From Hydrogenovibrio sp. 3SP14C1 (lineage in GTDB: Bacteria > Pseudomonadota > Gammaproteobacteria > Thiomicrospirales > Thiomicrospiraceae), in NCBI RefSeq assembly GCF_029625905.1, contig NZ_JARTLM010000014.1, positions 1 through 58,642 of the forward strand: 58,642 nt of DNA, given 5' to 3'. The notes beneath the pieces are model-generated. The model did no database searches, had not been told where the DNA came from, and saw nothing but the letters and a program-made list of their open reading frames with translations. Shown here piece by piece: positions 55,750-58,642 of this stretch (its first letter is position 1; each line of letters starts with the position of its first letter). Both the position numbers and the translations under genes were made by a program.

Positions 55750-57740
55750 GACTTCACCTGCATTTTAGATTGTACTGCTTGTACAATTTGTTGAAATTCT
55801 TTTGCCACTTCAGGTAGCTCTTTATTATCTTTTCCTGCAATGGTTAACGTGCCTTCCTTTTCAGAATAGGCTAACCAAATGCGTTTCTGACGCACATAGA
55901 ATAAGAAGAAGACCCCAATTATAAGTAAAGCACTTCCAAAATAAACGATATCTTTTCCAGGGGATTTCGTGATTTGCAGACCGGTGGATTCGATTTGTTT
56001 AAAAGAATCCAATTCAAAATACATTGGCGGGCCATAGTTTGGCAAGCTATTGATGACTGTAATCGCATCCTCAAACCATTGTTTATTGAAGTCAGAAATA
56101 TTGTCTAATTCTTTAACTTTTTCTTGCTTTAAAACATTTAAGTAAAGTGTTTGAAGCGCTAAACTGGTTTGTCCCATATAGTAATCTTTCACTTTTGGTT
56201 GATCTTTAGCGGGGACATTTTTTTGCACAAACAAGCTAATACCGTTAAATCCTTTTTGACGGAATAACACCATTAACTGGTTTAACAATCGCATTTGAAG
56301 CTGATAAGTTCGATCATCCACACCTTTTTCTTGTGGAAAGGCTTCTTTTAATACTTCTTGAGATTTATTTTTATTGTTGATCAATGCTAAAAAATTAAAG
56401 AAACGCGTTTTTTGACGTTGCTGATCTGCTGGAATAAATAAATAACGGAACGGTTCCGCTTGAGAGGTTCTCATCCCAGTCATAAAGAACCAACGACCAT
56501 CCTGTAAGCTGGGTTGCATATAGTTTTCATACTCCCAAGCTTTACCCTGATCATTTCGAACTTTAAAAATGATGGTCGGGCCATTGTTATGCATTTTCTT
56601 GCCTGTTTTAGCTTTTTCTTCTTCACTGGCTGGCACAATGTTGAACATTTTAAAGTCGTTTAACTCCAAACGATAAGTACCCATCGGTGTTTTCAATGGT
56701 TCTACCTTATCGACAGCCGTATTTAACGTAAGCGGATTATTGGTAGGGGACAGAAGCGGGTGTACTTTTAATTTCATCAAACTGCCACCGTCACCGAAAG
56801 AAGATTGATAAATGGCATAATTTTTATAAAACAGTGGGTGATTGACCGCAATGGTTTTTTCGATCGGTTTATCTAAATCAGGTGCACTTAAAACAATATC
56901 CGATTCAAAAGATTTTGGCATGCCCGTATCGTAATACTCAATACGGAAGTCTTTAACATCGATGGTAAAAGGCAGTTTTTGAACTAAGAAACCGCGTTCA
57001 TAAGGTAGAAATAACACATCCGATTTCTGACCTTCTGCGATATTGACCGACCCTCGGAATGAAAAATTCTCTGGCCCTAACCAAGATTTTTGAGGAATCT
57101 TATCTAAACCCACCGTACGAGTTTCAGGCGCTAAAGTGCCTGTCAGTTCACGGTATTTCAATAATAAATTACTGTCGAAGAGGGCACCGATACAAATCAC
57201 AATAATCGAGATATGAGTGAAAATATAGCCTAAGCGATTCCAGCGGCCTTTCAAACCGGCAACGGTAACACCATCTTCTCGTTGATGAATTTTTGTTTTA
57301 TAGCCTTGTTGTTTTAAGATTGATTGAGCGGTTTCTGTTTCGAAAGATTCAGGAGTGTAAGTGACAGAGTGCGGTTGATGTTTATAAGCATTTAAAGACA
57401 GTTTTTCACTGTATTGTCTGATTTCTTTTAAAAAAGTCGGGCCATTTCGGCTGACACAAACACTGGTAGAGATTAATAAGAATAAGAGGACTAAAATGAA
57501 CCAAGCAGCGCCATAAACATGGAATAATCCTAGTTCATTAAACACTTGAGTCCAGAAAGGCCCAAATTTTATAATATAATCTTGAAAAACTTGGTTTTGT
57601 TGTAAAACCGTTCCGATTACTGAAGCAATTGCCAGCATCACCAATAGGGTGACCGCTAAATTCATGGATCCTAAAAACTGGATAAAAATGCCGGGCTTAC
57701 GCTTTGGCAATGGGCTTGAAGTGTTCGATAAATCGGCCAT
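55746..57740 (-). CDS. resB: ResB/Ccs1 cytochrome c biogenesis protein
   Basis: 664 residues. Helices about 22-42, 75-95 and 174-194, a large periplasmic domain (about 195-600) and a fourth helix near 610-630 (DIVYFGSALLIIGVFFLFYV). Ligand-holding His and the GRWNRLGYIFTHISII sequence fit ResB. Forms the System II heme lyase with CcsB. No ccmA-H genes are seen, so c-type cytochrome maturation here looks like System II. Divergent from engB (104-bp gap). Confidence 0.92.
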   Translation of the reverse strand: MADLSNTSSPLPKRKPGIFIQFLGSMNLAVTLLVMLAIASVIGTVLQQNQVFQDYIIKFGPFWTQVFNELGLFHVYGAAWFILVLLFLLISTSVCVSRNGPTFLKEIRQYSEKLSLNAYKHQPHSVTYTPESFETETAQSILKQQGYKTKIHQREDGVTVAGLKGRWNRLGYIFTHISIIVICIGALFDSNLLLKYRELTGTLAPETRTVGLDKIPQKSWLGPENFSFRGSVNIAEGQKSDVLFLPYERGFLVQKLPFTIDVKDFRIEYYDTGMPKSFESDIVLSAPDLDKPIEKTIAVNHPLFYKNYAIYQSSFGDGGSLMKLKVHPLLSPTNNPLTLNTAVDKVEPLKTPMGTYRLELNDFKMFNIVPASEEEKAKTGKKMHNNGPTIIFKVRNDQGKAWEYENYMQPSLQDGRWFFMTGMRTSQAEPFRYLFIPADQQRQKTRFFNFLALINNKNKSQEVLKEAFPQEKGVDDRTYQLQMRLLNQLMVLFRQKGFNGISLFVQKNVPAKDQPKVKDYYMGQTSLALQTLYLNVLKQEKVKELDNISDFNKQWFEDAITVINSLPNYGPPMYFELDSFKQIESTGLQITKSPGKDIVYFGSALLIIGVFFLFYVRQKRIWLAYSEKEGTLTIAGKDNKELPEVAKEFQQIVQAVQSKMQVKS

Positions 57741-57844
57741 ATAAATAAATATTCTTAAATAATCATTAAAAAAAGATTGTAAAGTATATACCGATTCACA
57801 CTATTGATAAAGAATGAAAACCTAACCAACAGGCAAGCTACCTT

Positions 57845-58483
57845 ATGCAACACCCACTTTACCAACAAGCAACTTATTTAAAATCGGCGCCCGATTTATC
57901 GCATTGTCCAGAAGACTTCGGCTATGAAGTGGCGTTTGCCGGGCGCTCCAATGCAGGTAAATCCAGCGCTTTGAATGTGATTACTTCACAAAGAGGGTTG
58001 GCTAAAACCAGTAAAACACCGGGTCGAACACAGTTAATTAATTTTTTTGAATGTGATGAACAGCGTAAATTAGTCGATTTGCCGGGTTATGGGTATGCCA
58101 AAGTGAATGTGAATACTAAACGTGCTTGGGAAAGGAGTTTGTCGGAATACATTGAAGTGCGTGCGTCGCTGAAAGGATTGATTATGATGGTGGACTCAAG
58201 AATGCCGCCAACTGAAATTGATTTAATGATGTTGGATTGGACGCTGACGTTGAATTTACCGGTACATATTTTATTGACGAAGTCCGATAAGTTAAAAAAA
58301 GGGCCGGCACAAAACAGTCTGTTAAAAATGAGGCAACTGTTGGATGAAAAATATCCGCATGCGACGGTGCAGTTGTTTTCTTCTTTAAAACGCCAAGGGC
58401 TGGAAGAAGTCTGGGCAAAGCTAGATGAATGGATGGAGTATGAACGTCCAGTTAAAGTCAAACCCGAAACAAAAGACGTATAA
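57845..58483 (+). CDS. engB: Ribosome biogenesis GTPase EngB (YihA/YsxC)
   Basis: 212 residues. GTP-binding motifs: G1 GRSNAGKSS (33-41), G2 TPGRTQ, G3 DLPGYGYA, G4 TKSD, all intact. Essential assembly factor of the large ribosomal subunit. The stop codon TAA is inside the following terminator palindrome. The IS30-type element begins just beyond. Confidence 0.95.
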   Translation: MQHPLYQQATYLKSAPDLSHCPEDFGYEVAFAGRSNAGKSSALNVITSQRGLAKTSKTPGRTQLINFFECDEQRKLVDLPGYGYAKVNVNTKRAWERSLSEYIEVRASLKGLIMMVDSRMPPTEIDLMMLDWTLTLNLPVHILLTKSDKLKKGPAQNSLLKMRQLLDEKYPHATVQLFSSLKRQGLEEVWAKLDEWMEYERPVKVKPETKDV

Positions 58484-58510
58484 AAAACGCCCAGGCCTGG
58501 GCGTTTTTTA
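58481..58510 (+). terminator. Terminator of engB built on CCAGGCCTGG
   Basis: A perfect 30-nt palindrome: TAAAAAACGC (58481-58490), CCAGGCCTGG (58491-58500), GCGTTTTTTA (58501-58510). Its first three bases are the engB stop codon. Confidence 0.92.
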
Positions 58511-58642
58511 TGAGGCATACATTCAACTCGTAAGTGCAACGTTCTTATTCCAAAACACCTCATTTGGTGTTTTGTATCCTAAGCATTTTCTTGGACGGTT
58601 GTTGAGTTGTTCAACAACCGTATCTATTTCCAACTGAGAGAC
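58511..58642 (-). mobile_element. IS30-family insertion sequence, right end (partial)
   Basis: A transposase end is cut by the window edge. The element end lies in the short stretch between the engB terminator and the transposase stop; bases about 58525-58541, including GTAAGTGCAAC, may be part of its terminal repeat. The other end and any target duplication are outside. Confidence 0.6.
58523..58642 (-). CDS. IS30-family transposase, C-terminal 39 residues
   Basis: The last 39 codons and a TGA are visible, in a frame open to the window edge. LNNRPRKCLGYKTPNEVFW is the highly conserved end of IS30-family transposases (usually LNNRPRKRLGYKTP). The last residues NVALTS overlap the terminal repeat. 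Whether the gene is intact cannot be judged. Confidence 0.85.
   Translation of the reverse strand, partial: VSQLEIDTVVEQLNNRPRKCLGYKTPNEVFWNKNVALTS

Larger units (their letters stand above)
3569..58500. repeat. Dispersed 10-bp palindrome CCAGGCCTGG, 13 exact copies
   Basis: Exact copies begin at 3569, 6551, 10244, 15962, 17513, 23538, 25898, 30527, 35739, 37307, 49156, 53797 and 58491. Variants with one outer base changed begin at 8027, 25473 and 45568. Five exact copies form intergenic terminator stems; eight are inside genes. By base composition roughly 0.03 exact copies would be expected in a window this size (my estimate). The sequence is symmetric, so it has no strand. Confidence 0.95.

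Noticed and set aside
3569-58500. CCAGGCCTGG as a mobile REP/MITE element
   Set aside because: Only the 10-mer is shared; no conserved longer unit, no flanking duplication, and in-gene copies fit the reading frame.
58087-58563. 158-codon minus-strand frame across engB
   Set aside because: It runs antisense through the GTPase motifs and the terminator palindrome; engB is unambiguous.

Overview
The window looks like chromosomal DNA of a gammaproteobacterium of moderate G+C, most like the chemolithoautotrophic sulfur oxidisers of the Thiomicrospira/Hydrogenovibrio/Thiomicrorhabdus group. The genus is an inference from gene content (sulfur-responsive ArsR-rhodanese unit, System II cytochrome c assembly, type II Mrp antiporter, CmoA/B/M, LapA-type adhesin) and was not searched. 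Coding density is high, and I see no rRNA, tRNA, CRISPR array or prophage.

Layout. 1-1211: N-terminal part of a LapA-like giant adhesin (minus), running off the left edge. 1.4-3.3 kb: small unknown proteins, a candidate sRNA and trxC. 3.3-10.4 kb: a complete minus-strand MoxR-DUF58-DUF4381-BatA-BatB/C-BatD operon. 10.5-14.3 kb: MFS exporter divergent from a persulfide-dioxygenase-like enzyme, an ArsR-rhodanese regulator and a secreted hydrolase. 14.4-15.6 kb: PAS-PAS-GGDEF cyclase. 15.8-20.6 kb: cmoM, nuclease, MltC-like transglycosylase, cmoA and cmoB; the three cmo genes make the wobble uridine modification mcmo5U34. 20.7-23.5 kb: chemoreceptor. 23.7-30.8 kb: a second complete MoxR/Bat operon, on the plus strand. 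30.9-35.6 kb: fadL-lplT-aas, a likely fatty acid/lysophospholipid capture operon. 35.8-43 kb: prlC, a hybrid histidine kinase, yjbQ, a Na/Pi cotransporter. 43.3-49.1 kb: mrpABCDEFG (mrpA and mrpB fused). 49.2-53.8 kb: MlaA, an OxyR-like regulator, an intergenic DnaA-box cluster, nitroreductase and acetolactate synthase. 53.9-58.5 kb: dsbA, ccsB, resB (cytochrome c maturation) and engB. 58.5 kb to the end: 3' end of an IS30-family transposase.

The most unusual signal is not a gene. The perfect 10-bp palindrome CCAGGCCTGG occurs 13 times (plus three GCAGGCCTGG or complementary variants). Five copies form the core of intergenic rho-independent terminators; eight sit inside genes, mostly read as Gln-Ala-Trp. 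It behaves like a genome-wide iterated palindrome (HIP1-like) or a DNA-uptake-type signal. Other notable points are the two paralogous Bat operons only 13 kb apart, a chemoreceptor whose CZB domain has lost most zinc ligands, an OxyR-like protein without the usual resolving cysteine, a candidate sRNA with a CCUCC loop, and a cluster of DnaA boxes upstream of a nitroreductase gene.
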